Positions 8,734-17,484 of a stretch of 43,624 bases of DNA are shown here, piece after piece. Location of the stretch: assembly GCF_001642695.1 (NCBI RefSeq), contig NZ_LWCC02000005.1, positions 849,422 to 893,045 of the forward strand, in the 5' to 3' direction. The DNA comes from Streptomyces chilikensis (GTDB taxonomy: Bacteria > Actinomycetota > Actinomycetes > Streptomycetales > Streptomycetaceae). A program made the translations under genes and the position numbers. The first letter of the stretch is position 1; each line of letters starts with the position of its first letter. The notes beneath the pieces are model-generated. The model had not been told where the DNA came from. It worked only from the letters and a program-made list of their open reading frames with translations, and searched no databases.

Positions 8734-9663
8734 TCAGCCCACCGGCGCCGGCACCCACCGCGGGACCGGCTCGGTCCGCGCCAGCCAGTCGGCGGGCGGA
8801 GCGCCGGGCGGCCCGGCCGCCGCGACGACGCCTCCGACCACGGCGCAGGTGGTGTCCACGTCACCGCCGGCCCGCGCGGTCGTCCAGAACGCCGTCCGGA
8901 AGTCGCCCGCCGCCCGCGCCGCCGACCAGAGCGCGAAGGGCACGGTGTCCTGGGCGGTGCTGCGGCGGCCGCAGCCCACCACCGCGGCGACGGTCGCGGG
9001 GTCCTCGTAGTCGAGCAGGGTGCGGACCCGCTCCAGGCCGAGGGCGACCATGCTCCGGGCCGGCAGCAGCGCCAGCACCCCGTCGATCAGTTCCTCCGGG
9101 CGGTGCGCGCCGGCCGTCCGGGCCGACAGCGCGGCGGCCGCGGCGACGGCCTGTGCTCCGGCCACGCCCTCGGGGTGGCGGTGGGTGATGACGGCGGAGA
9201 GGGTGGCCTCGCGGACCGCGCGCCCGGGGTCGTCGGCGAACCAGGCGCCCAGCGGGGCGACCCGCATGGCCGCGCCGTTGCCCCAGGAGCCCTGTCCGTC
9301 GAAGAGGGCGGCGGACAGCTGCCGCCAGTCGCCGCCCTCGCGGACCAGGCGCAGCATCCGGTTGACGGCCGGGCCGTAGCCGCGGTCGAAGTCGTGGTGG
9401 CGGGCGAAGGCCGCGGCCAGTTCGTCCTGGTCGACGGCGCCGTGCGCGGCGAGGACGGCCACCACCGAGCAGGCCATCTCGGTGTCGTCGGTCCAGCCCC
9501 ACCGGCCGGGCGGGAGCTCGCCGCCGTGCAGCAGCGGACCGTTGGCGGGGACGAAGAACTGGGAGCCGAGGGCGTCGCCCACGGTGAGGCCGGTCAGGGA
9601 GGCCAGGGCACGGTCCAGGCGTGCTCCCGGGTCGGACGAGGGGTCATGGGTGGTGGTGGTCAC
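8734..9663 (-). CDS. ADP-ribosylglycohydrolase family protein
   Basis: A 309-residue member of the DraG/ARH family. Characteristic motifs are GLTVGDALG near residue 27, WGWTDDTEMA (metal-binding Asp residues) near 56, GSWGNGAAMRVAPLG near 126, TLSAVITHRHPEG, and C-terminal ARAGGDVDTTCAVVGGVVAA, where the Gly-Asp-x-Asp-Thr segment completes the binuclear Mg site. Family members remove ADP-ribose from proteins or small molecules; the substrate here is unknown. The GTG start at 9663 overlaps the upstream histidine phosphatase gene by 20 bases, which suggests translational coupling. Confidence 0.9.
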   Translation of the reverse strand: MTTTTHDPSSDPGARLDRALASLTGLTVGDALGSQFFVPANGPLLHGGELPPGRWGWTDDTEMACSVVAVLAAHGAVDQDELAAAFARHHDFDRGYGPAVNRMLRLVREGGDWRQLSAALFDGQGSWGNGAAMRVAPLGAWFADDPGRAVREATLSAVITHRHPEGVAGAQAVAAAAALSARTAGAHRPEELIDGVLALLPARSMVALGLERVRTLLDYEDPATVAAVVGCGRRSTAQDTVPFALWSAARAAGDFRTAFWTTARAGGDVDTTCAVVGGVVAAAGPPGAPPADWLARTEPVPRWVPAPVG

Positions 9664-10348
9664 GCTGCCATCCTGCCGATCGGCCCTGCTGCCGACCAGT
9701 GCCTTCCGATACCGGATCGCGCCAGCGGTCGAAGGGCCGGTCCAGGGTGTATTTGCCGTTGTCCCCGAGAACGAGCATGCGCGTCTCGCCGTTCCCCGGG
9801 TTGGAGAGCGACTCGAACTCGTCGACGGTCCAGTGGAACCAGCGCATGCAGAACAGCCGCATCGCCAGGCCGTGGGTGACCAGCAGGACGTTCGGCGGGT
9901 GGTTGGCGTCCTCGAAGCTGCGGAACAGGCTCTCCAGGAAGCCGCCGACCCGGTCGTAGACGTCGGCGCCGGACTCGCCCTGGGCGAAGCGGTAGAAGAA
10001 GTGGCCGTAGGCGTCGCGGTTGGCTTTCTGCCTTGCCACGTCCGCCTTGTCCTGCCAGTTCCCCCAGTCCTGCTCGCGCAGCCGGGGTTCCTCGCGGACG
10101 CGGACCCGCGCGGGATCGAGGCCGAGCGCCTGGAAGGTCTCGTGGGTGCGGCGGTAGGGGGACACGTAGACGCTCACCCTCTCCTGTCCGAACACCTCGC
10201 GGAGTCTGCGGCCGGTCTCCTCCGCCTGCCTCCAGCCCCGGGCCGTGAGGGGGAGGGCGTGGTCCGGGGTGCGCTCGTAGACGGAGTCGTCGGCGTTCCC
10301 TGCGGACTCGCCGTGCCGGACGAGGACGATGCGGCGTGGTCGGGCCAT
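9644..10348 (-). CDS. Histidine phosphatase family protein (phosphoglycerate-mutase-like)
   Basis: A 234-residue branch 1 histidine phosphatase. The RHG motif LVRHGESAGN places the phospho-accepting histidine at H12. SPYRRTHETFQAL provides the second arginine, and VLLVTHGLAMRLF the second catalytic histidine. The REQDWGNWQ segment fits small broad-specificity phosphatases rather than glycolytic mutases. Substrate unknown. The C-terminus (QRDHHHP) is encoded by bases that also start the downstream ADP-ribosylglycohydrolase gene, so the two are probably one operon. Confidence 0.92.
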   Translation of the reverse strand: MARPRRIVLVRHGESAGNADDSVYERTPDHALPLTARGWRQAEETGRRLREVFGQERVSVYVSPYRRTHETFQALGLDPARVRVREEPRLREQDWGNWQDKADVARQKANRDAYGHFFYRFAQGESGADVYDRVGGFLESLFRSFEDANHPPNVLLVTHGLAMRLFCMRWFHWTVDEFESLSNPGNGETRMLVLGDNGKYTLDRPFDRWRDPVSEGTGRQQGRSAGWQRDHHHP

Positions 10349-10649
10349 ACCGGAACCCTAGATCGGGAAGGGTGGCACAGTCCTGTCGTGCGCGGGTCAT
10401 GTCGCGCTCGCGTCATGCCCTTCCGGGGGTGGTGTCACTCCCGGGCCACGTCCCGTCGCGCGCTGTCACGCCCGAGCGCGCGTCCACGCGTGCACGGGTC
10501 GCCGCGGACCGCGGCCCGTCCCGCACCGTGCCCGCGTCCCCGCCCCGCCGTCACGGCCACCGGGCCGACGGGCGACCGGCCCCGCGCCCCATGGACCCCG
10601 CATCCCGGCACCCGGCACCCGGCACCCGGCACCGATCGTGCCGCCGGCG
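10349..10649. repeat. Intergenic region with CCCGGCA x4 tandem repeat
   Basis: Four exact tandem heptamers CCCGGCA run from 10604 to 10631. The rest of this 300-base gap is GC-rich with no gene. The repeat lies just beyond the stop of the gene ending at 10650 and is a likely slippage-prone site. Confidence 0.7.
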
Positions 10650-11273
10650 TCAGGGACGCTCGGCGGGGACGACGGTCCAGGTGGGCTCCAGGTCGACTAT
10701 GTCGCCGTCGAGGTCCGCGACGTCCGCCTCCAACTGGGCGCGCAGGGCGAGCCGTTCGATGCGTTCGGTGCGGTACTTGGCGCGCTCGGCGGCCGACTGC
10801 CACATGGAGAGGATCATGAACTCGGAGCCCGGCGCCTCGGCGAAGAGCCCCCGCACCATGCCGGGCGAACCGGCCATGGCGGGGTTCCACACCTTCTCCT
10901 GCATCAGCGCGAAGTGCTCGGCGCGCTCCTCGCGCACCCGGCAGTGGGCCACGCGGACCCGGTCCGTCTCGGTGAACCGCGGCTGGAAGCCGGTCTTCAC
11001 GTCGAACCGGTGGGTGAAGAGCCGGACCCGGGTGTCCCGGAAGGTGCCGACCTGGGCGGTGGCCAGCCGGTCGTGGGAGAGCGCCATGAACGAGTCGTAG
11101 AGCACCCGGCTCTCCCAGAAGGAGAAGAGGTGCACGACGCCCGGCCGCACCCGGCTCCAGCCCCCACCCTGCCCCTGGAAACCGGACTCGCCGCGCAGAC
11201 CCGCCCATTTCCGCTGCCCCTGTCCGAACCCTCGGGGGTCCGTCACCGTGCAGCGAATCCACTTGACCAGCAC
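10650..11273 (-). CDS. DUF4937-like (YdbC-type) protein
   Basis: A 207-residue protein from the GTG at 11273 (VLVKWIRCTV). The frame is open further upstream, but similarity to the actinobacterial family I remember begins at LVKWIRCTV. Two ferredoxin-like halves are suggested: residues 1-100 include GGWSRVRPGVVHLFSFWES, and residues 110-190 include HFALMQEKVWNPAMAGSPGMVRG and FMILSMWQSAAER, reminiscent of dimeric alpha/beta barrel (ABM-like) folds. There is no signal peptide. Biochemical function is unknown. It is divergent from the TerD-like gene. Confidence 0.75.
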   Translation of the reverse strand: MLVKWIRCTVTDPRGFGQGQRKWAGLRGESGFQGQGGGWSRVRPGVVHLFSFWESRVLYDSFMALSHDRLATAQVGTFRDTRVRLFTHRFDVKTGFQPRFTETDRVRVAHCRVREERAEHFALMQEKVWNPAMAGSPGMVRGLFAEAPGSEFMILSMWQSAAERAKYRTERIERLALRAQLEADVADLDGDIVDLEPTWTVVPAERP

Positions 11274-11473
11274 CGCGCCATCGTACGGCCATGAGCGGCG
11301 CCTCTCGAGAGCGTGAACTACCGGCGCACTTCCCGGTGATGAGTCGCACACGCGTGGCAGGATGGACAACCGGCCTTCTGCCGGGTCCGGTTGGGACGGC
11401 GAAGCGACCAACTGCCTGCTTGCCGGGGCGCGTCGGAAGGCCGTACGGGCACAGGTCGAGGGAAGGGGAGAGC

Positions 11474-12013
11474 ATGTCCGGCAGTGTTTCCGGCATCGGC
11501 AAGGGGATCCGCAAGGCCGAGGTGTCGCTGAAGTGGGATCCCAGCCCGATGGGGCAGCCTGACGTCGACCTCGATCTGGTGGCGGCGACCTACCGGCACA
11601 CCGACCCGCACGGCGAGCCCGTGTACGTGGTCCACTTCGACAGCCGCTCGCCCGACGGCACGATCACCCTCCACCGGGACAGCCGGGACGGCAAGGGGTT
11701 CGGCTGGGACGAGGTCATGACCCTGGAACTCGACCGGCTGGCCGGGGAGTTCGGCCGCGTGGTCGTCGGAGCCGTGGTCCAGCAGGGCACCGTGGGGCGG
11801 ACCTTCGCGCAGGTGCCGCAGGCCCGGTACCGGGTGGCCGAGGGGTATGCGACGCTCACCGAGGAGGACTTCGCGGAGGTGGGCGGCGCCCGCGCGGCCA
11901 CGCTGTGCGAGTTCGTCCGGGCGGGGAGCCGCTGGGAGTTCCGTCCCGCGGTCCGCGGTTTCCAGGACCCGGAGGGCTTTCCGCGGATCATGGGCGCCGC
12001 GGCCGGCGGCTGA
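11474..12013 (+). CDS. TerD-domain protein
   Basis: A 179-residue TerD-family protein. The ATG at 11474 has GGAAGGGGAG just upstream at 11461-11470, which fixes the start. The fold signatures are KAEVSLKWDPS, DVDLDLVAATY, VVHFDSRSPDG, the calcium-loop region GKGFGWDEVMTLEL (normally GDGxDE in TerD) and FRPAVRGFQDP at the end. TerD proteins bind Ca2+ and are linked to tellurite and stress responses. The weakened calcium loop makes binding here uncertain. No other ter genes are adjacent, so this is an isolated copy. Confidence 0.88.
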   Translation: MSGSVSGIGKGIRKAEVSLKWDPSPMGQPDVDLDLVAATYRHTDPHGEPVYVVHFDSRSPDGTITLHRDSRDGKGFGWDEVMTLELDRLAGEFGRVVVGAVVQQGTVGRTFAQVPQARYRVAEGYATLTEEDFAEVGGARAATLCEFVRAGSRWEFRPAVRGFQDPEGFPRIMGAAAGG

Positions 12014-12119
12014 CCCGGCGGCGCGCCCGGGCAGGGGCCCGGCCGAGGAGCCCGGCGGAGGGATTCGACGAGGGGACGACCCGTCGGGAGACCTCCGGGA
12101 GCACCCCGGACGGACGGCC

Positions 12120-12166
12120 CGAAGGCCCCGCTCCCGCGCGACGGACGCGTGGGAGCGGGGCCTTCG
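12120..12166. terminator. Bidirectional terminator between terD-like gene and nrdJ
   Basis: CGAAGGCCCCGCTCCC (12120-12135) pairs perfectly over 16 bp with GGGAGCGGGGCCTTCG (12151-12166) around a 15-base loop. It sits between the two convergent stops and ends 12 bases from the nrdJ stop. Confidence 0.85.
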
Positions 12167-12178
12167 GCCGTGCGACGG

Positions 12179-15058
12179 TCAGCTGCAGCCGCTGGTGGAG
12201 CCGCAGCCCTCGCAGACGTAGCAGGAACCGGCCCGCTGCATCTTGGTGCCGCAGGAGAAGCAGAGCGGGGCGTCGGCCTGGATGCCCAGCTGCATCTCGA
12301 CCAGCTCCGCGCTGGTGTGCGACTCGCGCGGCGCCGGCTTGGCGGCGGGCGCCTCGGCCTTCGGCGTCACCACGGGCGCCGACTGGGCGAGGCTCTCGAC
12401 GTCCATGCCGTCCTCCTCGAGGAGCGGCTCGTAGGAACCGGTCTCCAGGTGGCGCTGGCGCTCCTCGGCGGTGTGGATGCCGAGCGCGGACCGCGTCTCG
12501 AAGGGCAGGAAGTCCAGCGCCAGGCGGCGGAAGATGTAGTCGACGATCGACTGCGCCATCCGCACGTCCGGGTCGTCCGTCATGCCGGCCGGCTCGAAGC
12601 GCATGTTGGTGAACTTCGAGACGTAGGTCTCCAGCGGCACGCCGTACTGCAGGCCCACCGAGACGGCGATGGAGAAGGCGTCCATCATGCCGGCCAGGGT
12701 CGAGCCCTGCTTCGACATCTTCAGGAAGACCTCGCCGAGACCGTCGTCCGGGTAGGAGTTGGCGGTCATGTAACCCTCGGCGCCGCCGACGGTGAAGGAG
12801 GTGGTGATTCCGGGCCGTCCCTTCGGCAGGCGCTTGCGCACCGGGCGGTACTCGACGACCTTCTCGACCTTGGCCGGGGCCTCGGCGACCGGCTCGGCCT
12901 TCTTCTCCTCCTCCTTCTTCTTGGCGGAGAGCGGCTGGCCGACCTTGCAGTTGTCGCGGTAGATGGCGAGCGCCTTGACGCCCAGCTTCCACGCCTCGAA
13001 GTAGATCTCCTCGACCTCCTCGACGGTCGCCGTCTCCGGCATGTTGACCGTCTTGGAGATGGCGCCCGAGATCCACGGCTGGATCGCGGCCATCATGCGG
13101 ACGTGGCCCATCGGGGAGATGGCGCGCTCGCCCATGGCGCAGTCGAAGACCTCGTAGTGCTCCGGCTTGAGGCTCGGCGCGTCGATCACGTTGCCGTGCT
13201 CGGCGATGTGGGCGACGATCGCCTCGATCTGCTCCTCCTGGTAACCCAGGCGGCGCAGGGCCTGCGGCACGGTGCCGTTGACGATCTGCATCGAACCGCC
13301 GCCGACGAGCTTCTTGAACTTGACCAGGGCCAGGTCCGGCTCGACGCCCGTGGTGTCGCAGCCCATGGCCAGACCGATGGTGCCGGTCGGGGCCAGGACG
13401 GACGCCTGGGAGTTGCGGAAGCCGTTCTGCGCGCCGAGGCGCAGGACGTCCTGCCATGCCTCGGTGGCGGCGGCCCACACCGGGGAGTCCAGGTCGTCCA
13501 TGCGGACGGCCACGGCGTTGGCGTCGGCGTGCTGCTTCATCACCCGCTGGTGCGGCTCGGCGTTGCGGGCGTAGCCGTCGTACGGGCCGACGACGGCGGC
13601 CAGTTCGGCGGAGCGGCGGTAGGCGGTGCCGGTCATCAGGGAGGTGATGGAACCGGCGAGGGCGCGGCCGCCGTCCGAGTCGTAGGCGTGGCCGGTGGCC
13701 ATGAGCAGGGCGCCGAGGTTGGCGTAGCCGATGCCCAGCTCGCGGAAGGCGCGGGTGTTCTCACCGATCTTCTCGGTGGGGAAGTCCGCGAAGCAGATCG
13801 AGATGTCCATCGCGGTGATGACCAGCTCGACGACCTTCTGGAAGCGCTCGACCTCGAAGGACTGGTTGCCCTTGCCGTCGTCCTTCAGGAACTTCATCAG
13901 GTTGAGCGAGGCGAGGTTGCAGGACGTGTTGTCCAGGTGCATGTACTCGCTGCACGGGTTCGAGCCGTTGATCCGGCCGGACTCCGGGCACGTGTGCCAG
14001 TGGTTGATGACGTCGTCGTACTGGATGCCCGGGTCGGCGCACGCCCAGGCGGCCTCGGCCATCTTGCGGAAGAGGTTCTTGGCGTCGACCTCCTCGATGA
14101 CCTCGCCGGTCATCCGGGCGCGCAGGCCGAACTTCGAGCCGGACTCCACGGCCTTCATGAACTCGTCGTTCACGCGGACCGAGTTGTTGGCGTTCTGGTA
14201 CTGGACGGACGTGATGTCGTCGCCGCCCAGGTCCATGTCGAAGCCCGCGTCGCGCAGGGCGCGGATCTTCTCCTCCTCCTTCACCTTGGTCTCGATGAAG
14301 TTCTCCACGTCGGGGTGGTCGACGTCGAGGATGACCATCTTGGCGGCTCGGCGGGTGGCGCCGCCGGACTTGATGGTTCCCGCGGAGGCGTCGGCGCCGC
14401 GCATGAAGGAGACCGGGCCGGAGGCGTTGCCGCCGGAGGAGAGGAGCTCCTTGGAGGAGCGGATGCGGGACAGGTTCAGGCCGGCGCCGGAGCCGCCCTT
14501 GAAGATCATGCCCTCTTCCTTGTACCACTCCAGGATCGACTCCATGGAGTCGTCGACGGAGAGGATGAAGCAGGCGGAGACCTGCTGCGGCTGGGGCGTG
14601 CCGACGTTGAACCAGACCGGGCTGTTGAAGCTGAAGATCTGGTGCAGCAGTGCGTAGGCCAGCTCGTGCTCGAAGATCTCGGCGTCCGCGGGCGAGGCGA
14701 AGTACTTGTTGTCCTCGCCGGCCTTGCGGTAGGTCTTCACGATCCGGTCGATCAGCTGCCGGAGACCGGTCTCCCGCTGCGGCGTGCCGACCGCGCCGCG
14801 GAAGTACTTGCTGGTGACGATGTTGACCGCGTTCACCGACCAGAAGTCGGGGAACTCGACGCCACGCTGCTCGAAGTTGATCGAGCCGTCGCGCCAGTTG
14901 GTCATGACGACGTCACGGCGCTCCCAGGCCACCTCGTCGTACGGGTGCACGCCGGGGGTGGTGTGGATGCGCTCGATGCGCAGTCCCTGCCGGGCCGCAG
15001 CAGCCTTGGAACCCTTGGTCCGGGAACCTCGTGCCGGACCGCTCGCCGTCTCTGTCAT
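12179..15058 (-). CDS. nrdJ: Vitamin B12-dependent (class II) ribonucleoside-diphosphate reductase
   Basis: A 959-residue adenosylcobalamin-dependent enzyme that makes deoxyribonucleotides without oxygen. The active site is readable: NPCSE (N367, C369 thiyl-radical site, E371), the redox cysteine pair C163 (SACFILSVDD) and C380 (NTSCNLASLNL), and the nucleotide-binding KGGSGAGLNLSRIR segment. The C-terminus carries several cysteines (CFSCGTK, CYVCEGCG, SGCS) serving as zinc and thiol-shuttle elements, as in actinobacterial NrdJ. It follows nrdR by 168 bases on the same strand; nrdRJ is a known Streptomyces operon. Expression should respond to NrdR via upstream boxes. Confidence 0.97.
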   Translation of the reverse strand: MTETASGPARGSRTKGSKAAAARQGLRIERIHTTPGVHPYDEVAWERRDVVMTNWRDGSINFEQRGVEFPDFWSVNAVNIVTSKYFRGAVGTPQRETGLRQLIDRIVKTYRKAGEDNKYFASPADAEIFEHELAYALLHQIFSFNSPVWFNVGTPQPQQVSACFILSVDDSMESILEWYKEEGMIFKGGSGAGLNLSRIRSSKELLSSGGNASGPVSFMRGADASAGTIKSGGATRRAAKMVILDVDHPDVENFIETKVKEEEKIRALRDAGFDMDLGGDDITSVQYQNANNSVRVNDEFMKAVESGSKFGLRARMTGEVIEEVDAKNLFRKMAEAAWACADPGIQYDDVINHWHTCPESGRINGSNPCSEYMHLDNTSCNLASLNLMKFLKDDGKGNQSFEVERFQKVVELVITAMDISICFADFPTEKIGENTRAFRELGIGYANLGALLMATGHAYDSDGGRALAGSITSLMTGTAYRRSAELAAVVGPYDGYARNAEPHQRVMKQHADANAVAVRMDDLDSPVWAAATEAWQDVLRLGAQNGFRNSQASVLAPTGTIGLAMGCDTTGVEPDLALVKFKKLVGGGSMQIVNGTVPQALRRLGYQEEQIEAIVAHIAEHGNVIDAPSLKPEHYEVFDCAMGERAISPMGHVRMMAAIQPWISGAISKTVNMPETATVEEVEEIYFEAWKLGVKALAIYRDNCKVGQPLSAKKKEEEKKAEPVAEAPAKVEKVVEYRPVRKRLPKGRPGITTSFTVGGAEGYMTANSYPDDGLGEVFLKMSKQGSTLAGMMDAFSIAVSVGLQYGVPLETYVSKFTNMRFEPAGMTDDPDVRMAQSIVDYIFRRLALDFLPFETRSALGIHTAEERQRHLETGSYEPLLEEDGMDVESLAQSAPVVTPKAEAPAAKPAPRESHTSAELVEMQLGIQADAPLCFSCGTKMQRAGSCYVCEGCGSTSGCS

Positions 15059-15226
15059 GCCGCCTCCCTATACCGGGCAAAACGCCCTGAAGTGCCGCGT
15101 TCTTCCCGTGGCACGAATTTGTCCTGTTCGTCGCGGGACGCCCTCGCTGCGTCACCCGCGACCCGTCTTCCTTCCACCGCCGCCCGACCGGCTCCGGAGC
15201 CGCTGCCCCCGGTGCCGGTCCGCCGT

Positions 15227-15808
15227 TCAGTCGGCGGTGCTCACGGGCAGCGGAGCCTTGCCCGGCTCCACCTGCCCGCGGTCGTCTTCCCGGGCCCGCC
15301 CGCCCGAAGCGTCCTCGCCCGAAGCGTCCTCGCCCGATGCGTCCTCGCCGGGGGCGGGACACCGCCTCGCCTCCCTCAGTTCCGCGATCGCGCCCTCGAA
15401 GTCCTCCAAGGACTCGAACGCGCGGTAGACGGACGCGAAGCGCAGGTAGGCCACCAGGTCGAGCTCCTGGAGCGGACCGAGTATGGCCAGCCCCACGTCG
15501 TGCGTGGTGAGCTCCGCACTGCCGGTGGCGCGCAGCGCCTCCTCGACCCGCTGCCCCAGCTTCGCCAGCGCGTCCTCGGTCACCGGCCGGCCCTGGCAGG
15601 CCTTGCGGACGCCGTTGATGACCTTGGTGCGGCTGAACGGTTCCGTGACTCCGGAACGCTTGATCACCATCAGCGAGCACGTCTCGACGGTCGTGAACCG
15701 ACGGGTGCATTCCGGGCACTGGCGCCGCCTGCGGATCGACGTGCCGTCGTCGGTCGTACGGCTGTCGACGACACGGCTGTCGGGGTGCCTGCAGAAGGGG
15801 CAGTGCAT
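15227..15808 (-). CDS. nrdR: Transcriptional repressor NrdR
   Basis: A 193-residue zinc-ribbon/ATP-cone repressor of ribonucleotide reductase genes. The zinc ribbon is C3-x2-C6 and C31-x2-C34 (MHCPFC, QCPEC). The ATP-cone follows from about residue 46 ([26 protein letters not shown]). The ATG at 15808 is preceded by GAGGAGGG and gives the canonical MHCPFC start; longer in-frame readings lack similarity. The C-terminal tail is longer than usual and contains three GEDAS repeats encoded by a 15-bp tandem repeat. It is first in the nrdRJ operon. Confidence 0.96.
   Translation of the reverse strand: MHCPFCRHPDSRVVDSRTTDDGTSIRRRRQCPECTRRFTTVETCSLMVIKRSGVTEPFSRTKVINGVRKACQGRPVTEDALAKLGQRVEEALRATGSAELTTHDVGLAILGPLQELDLVAYLRFASVYRAFESLEDFEGAIAELREARRCPAPGEDASGEDASGEDASGGRAREDDRGQVEPGKAPLPVSTAD
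15301..15345. repeat. 15-bp x3 tandem repeat in nrdR 3' end
   Basis: CGCCCGAAGCGTCCT occurs at 15301-15315 and 15316-15330, and a one-base variant at 15331-15345. It is in frame and encodes the repeated GEDAS pentapeptide of NrdR, so copy-number change would only lengthen or shorten the tail. Confidence 0.9.
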
Positions 15809-15918
15809 GGCGTTCCAACCCTCCTCACAAGCAGACTCAACAGCCTCGCAGGACCCCGTGGGCCCCTCGAAGCGAGCACCAGCATAGGTGATGGCGTGAT
15901 CCCCGAAGACCACACCCA

Positions 15919-15962
15919 CCACAACCTCTGGGTCGCGCCGCACATCCAACCACTAGATGTGG
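15919..15962 (-). promoter_or_regulatory. Tandem candidate NrdR boxes upstream of nrdRJ
   Basis: CCACTAGATGTGG (15950-15962) is an inverted repeat. CCACAACCTCTGG (15919-15931) is a weaker copy of the same pattern. Their centres are 31 bp apart, close to three helical turns, which matches the known tandem arrangement of NrdR boxes. A -10-like TATGCT (minus strand, 15891-15896) lies between the boxes and nrdR. Exact boundaries are uncertain. Confidence 0.6.
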
Positions 15963-16407
15963 GGCCAGGCCGGGAAATTGCACACAGGAGCACCTCAACT
16001 CCGCGTGTCGCCGCGGGCGGGCCCGGGCACGGCGTCCGCAGGGCCGCGCGCCACGGCCGGCGGGCCGGCGCAGCACCGGACGAGGGCCCGCGCGGGGCCC
16101 TTCCGGAGGGGCCGCGGGGCGCCCGCACGAGCCCTTCCGGGAGCGCACCCGCGGGCATGCGGGCGCACGGTCGGGGAGGTGGCGTGACCACCGCGCGGAC
16201 GCGGCGCGTGCCTCCTGCGCGGATGCGGGGCCGAAGCCGACCACGGGGTCGGGCGGACGGGGCACCTGATGGCAGACTGGGGCACGGCCCGGGCGGGACG
16301 CGGACCGGTGAAGCGTATCCCCCCGCCCCCCTCCGCCCGAGATCGGGGTGGTCCGGGGGCCTTACACCCCGCCCGTGGCACGTGCCAGAGGGATCGGCTT
16401 TTTTCAC
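15963..16407. other. GC-rich gap between nrdR and lexA control regions
   Basis: The nrdR-lexA intergenic region totals about 670 bases. The stretch from 15963 to 16407 is extremely GC-rich, with several short self-complementary patches (for example around 16090-16120), and I find no gene in it. The flanks carry the NrdR boxes and the SOS box. Confidence 0.5.
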
Positions 16408-16423
16408 TCGAACGTGTGTTTGG
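16408..16423 (+). promoter_or_regulatory. SOS box (LexA operator) of lexA
   Basis: TCGAAC-GTGT-GTTTGG matches the Gram-positive/actinobacterial LexA operator TCGAAC-N4-GTTCGA except for two positions in the right half. It lies 60-75 bases before the lexA GTG, next to a run of six T and a possible promoter (TTGGCG at 16420 and TCTACC at 16442), as expected for autorepression. Confidence 0.85.
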
Positions 16424-16482
16424 CGCAACCTTTCGAAAGCCTCTACCGTTGAGCAGCAGGGAGACCATCGAGAGGGGCCGAC

Positions 16483-17286
16483 GTGACCACCACCGCAGAC
16501 AGCGCCACCATCACCGCCCAGGACCGCTCCCAGGGGCGTCTCGAGCCGCCACACGCGATGAACGCCGGGATCAACACCGCGATGAACGAAGCCACGCACC
16601 CAGAGGGGCCAAAGCGCTCCCTCCCCGGGCGACCTCCCGGCATCAGGGCGGACAGCTCGGGCCTCACCGACCGGCAGCGGCGGGTCATCGAGGTGATCCG
16701 TGACTCGGTGCAGCGCCGGGGCTACCCGCCGTCCATGCGGGAGATCGGGCAGGCCGTGGGCCTCTCCAGCACCTCCTCGGTGGCGCACCAGCTGATGGCG
16801 CTCGAACGCAAGGGCTTCCTGCGCCGCGACCCGCACCGGCCGCGCGCCTACGAGGTCCGCGCCTCCGACCAGGCCACCCCCGTGCAGCCCACGGACACGG
16901 CGGGCAAGCCGGCGGCGTCCTACGTGCCGCTGGTGGGCCGGATCGCCGCCGGTGGGCCGATCCTCGCCGAGGAGTCGGTCGAGGACGTCTTCCCGCTCCC
17001 CCGGCAGCTGGTCGGTGACGGCGAGCTCTTCGTCCTCAAGGTCGTCGGCGACTCGATGATCGAGGCCGCGATCTGTGACGGCGACTGGGTCACGGTCCGC
17101 CGCCAGCCGGTGGCGGAGAACGGCGACATCGTCGCCGCCATGCTGGACGGCGAGGCGACCGTGAAGCGGTTCAAGCGCGAGGACGGACACGTCTGGCTGC
17201 TCCCGCACAACGCCGCCTACGAGCCCATCCCGGGCGACGACGCGACCATCCTGGGCAAGGTGGTGGCGGTCCTGCGCCGCGTCTGA
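16483..17286 (+). CDS. lexA: SOS repressor LexA
   Basis: A 267-residue self-cleaving repressor of the DNA-damage response. The N-terminal winged helix-turn-helix covers about residues 61-125 ([34 protein letters not shown]). The Ala-Gly cleavage site is A156-G157 in VGRIAAGG, and the catalytic pair is S191 (GDSM) and K228 (ATVKRF). The GTG at 16483 has GAGAGGGG upstream. The ~60-residue extension before the DNA-binding domain is longer than in E. coli but usual in streptomycetes; internal ATGs (codons 26 and 34) are alternatives. It has its own SOS box and lies beside nrdR and a DinG-like helicase. Confidence 0.97.
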   Translation: MTTTADSATITAQDRSQGRLEPPHAMNAGINTAMNEATHPEGPKRSLPGRPPGIRADSSGLTDRQRRVIEVIRDSVQRRGYPPSMREIGQAVGLSSTSSVAHQLMALERKGFLRRDPHRPRAYEVRASDQATPVQPTDTAGKPAASYVPLVGRIAAGGPILAEESVEDVFPLPRQLVGDGELFVLKVVGDSMIEAAICDGDWVTVRRQPVAENGDIVAAMLDGEATVKRFKREDGHVWLLPHNAAYEPIPGDDATILGKVVAVLRRV

Positions 17287-17316
17287 GACCAGCGGCCCAC
17301 CCGGCCGCGCTTGATC

Positions 17317-17350
17317 GGGCCCCGGAACCCCTGCGCCGGTTCCGGGGCCC
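17317..17350. terminator. Bidirectional terminator between lexA and dinG-like gene
   Basis: GGGCCCCGGAACC (17317-17329) and GGTTCCGGGGCCC (17338-17350) form a perfect 13-bp stem with an 8-base loop, 30 bases past the lexA stop. The opposing helicase gene ends at 17485. Confidence 0.88.
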
Positions 17351-17484
17351 TGTCGTGTCCCGCCGCACGGCCACCCGCCGCCTGGCGTCCCGCCGCGTGA
17401 CGTCCTGCCGCACCGGTGGGCCGACCGCGCCGCATCCTGACGCCTCGCGTGCCGCCGCCTGGCGGCTGTGTCCGCCGCCCGCGC

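Noticed and set aside
15059-15226. Possible B12 riboswitch before nrdJ
   Set aside because: The 168-base nrdR-nrdJ spacer is too short and shows no B12-box-like conserved element. Known regulation of nrdRJ is through NrdR.
12149-16486. A 1445-codon open frame on the plus strand opposite nrdJ and nrdR
   Set aside because: It is antisense to two unmistakable genes, has low-complexity Gly/Arg/His/Leu composition and no family motifs. Long antisense frames are expected at this GC content.
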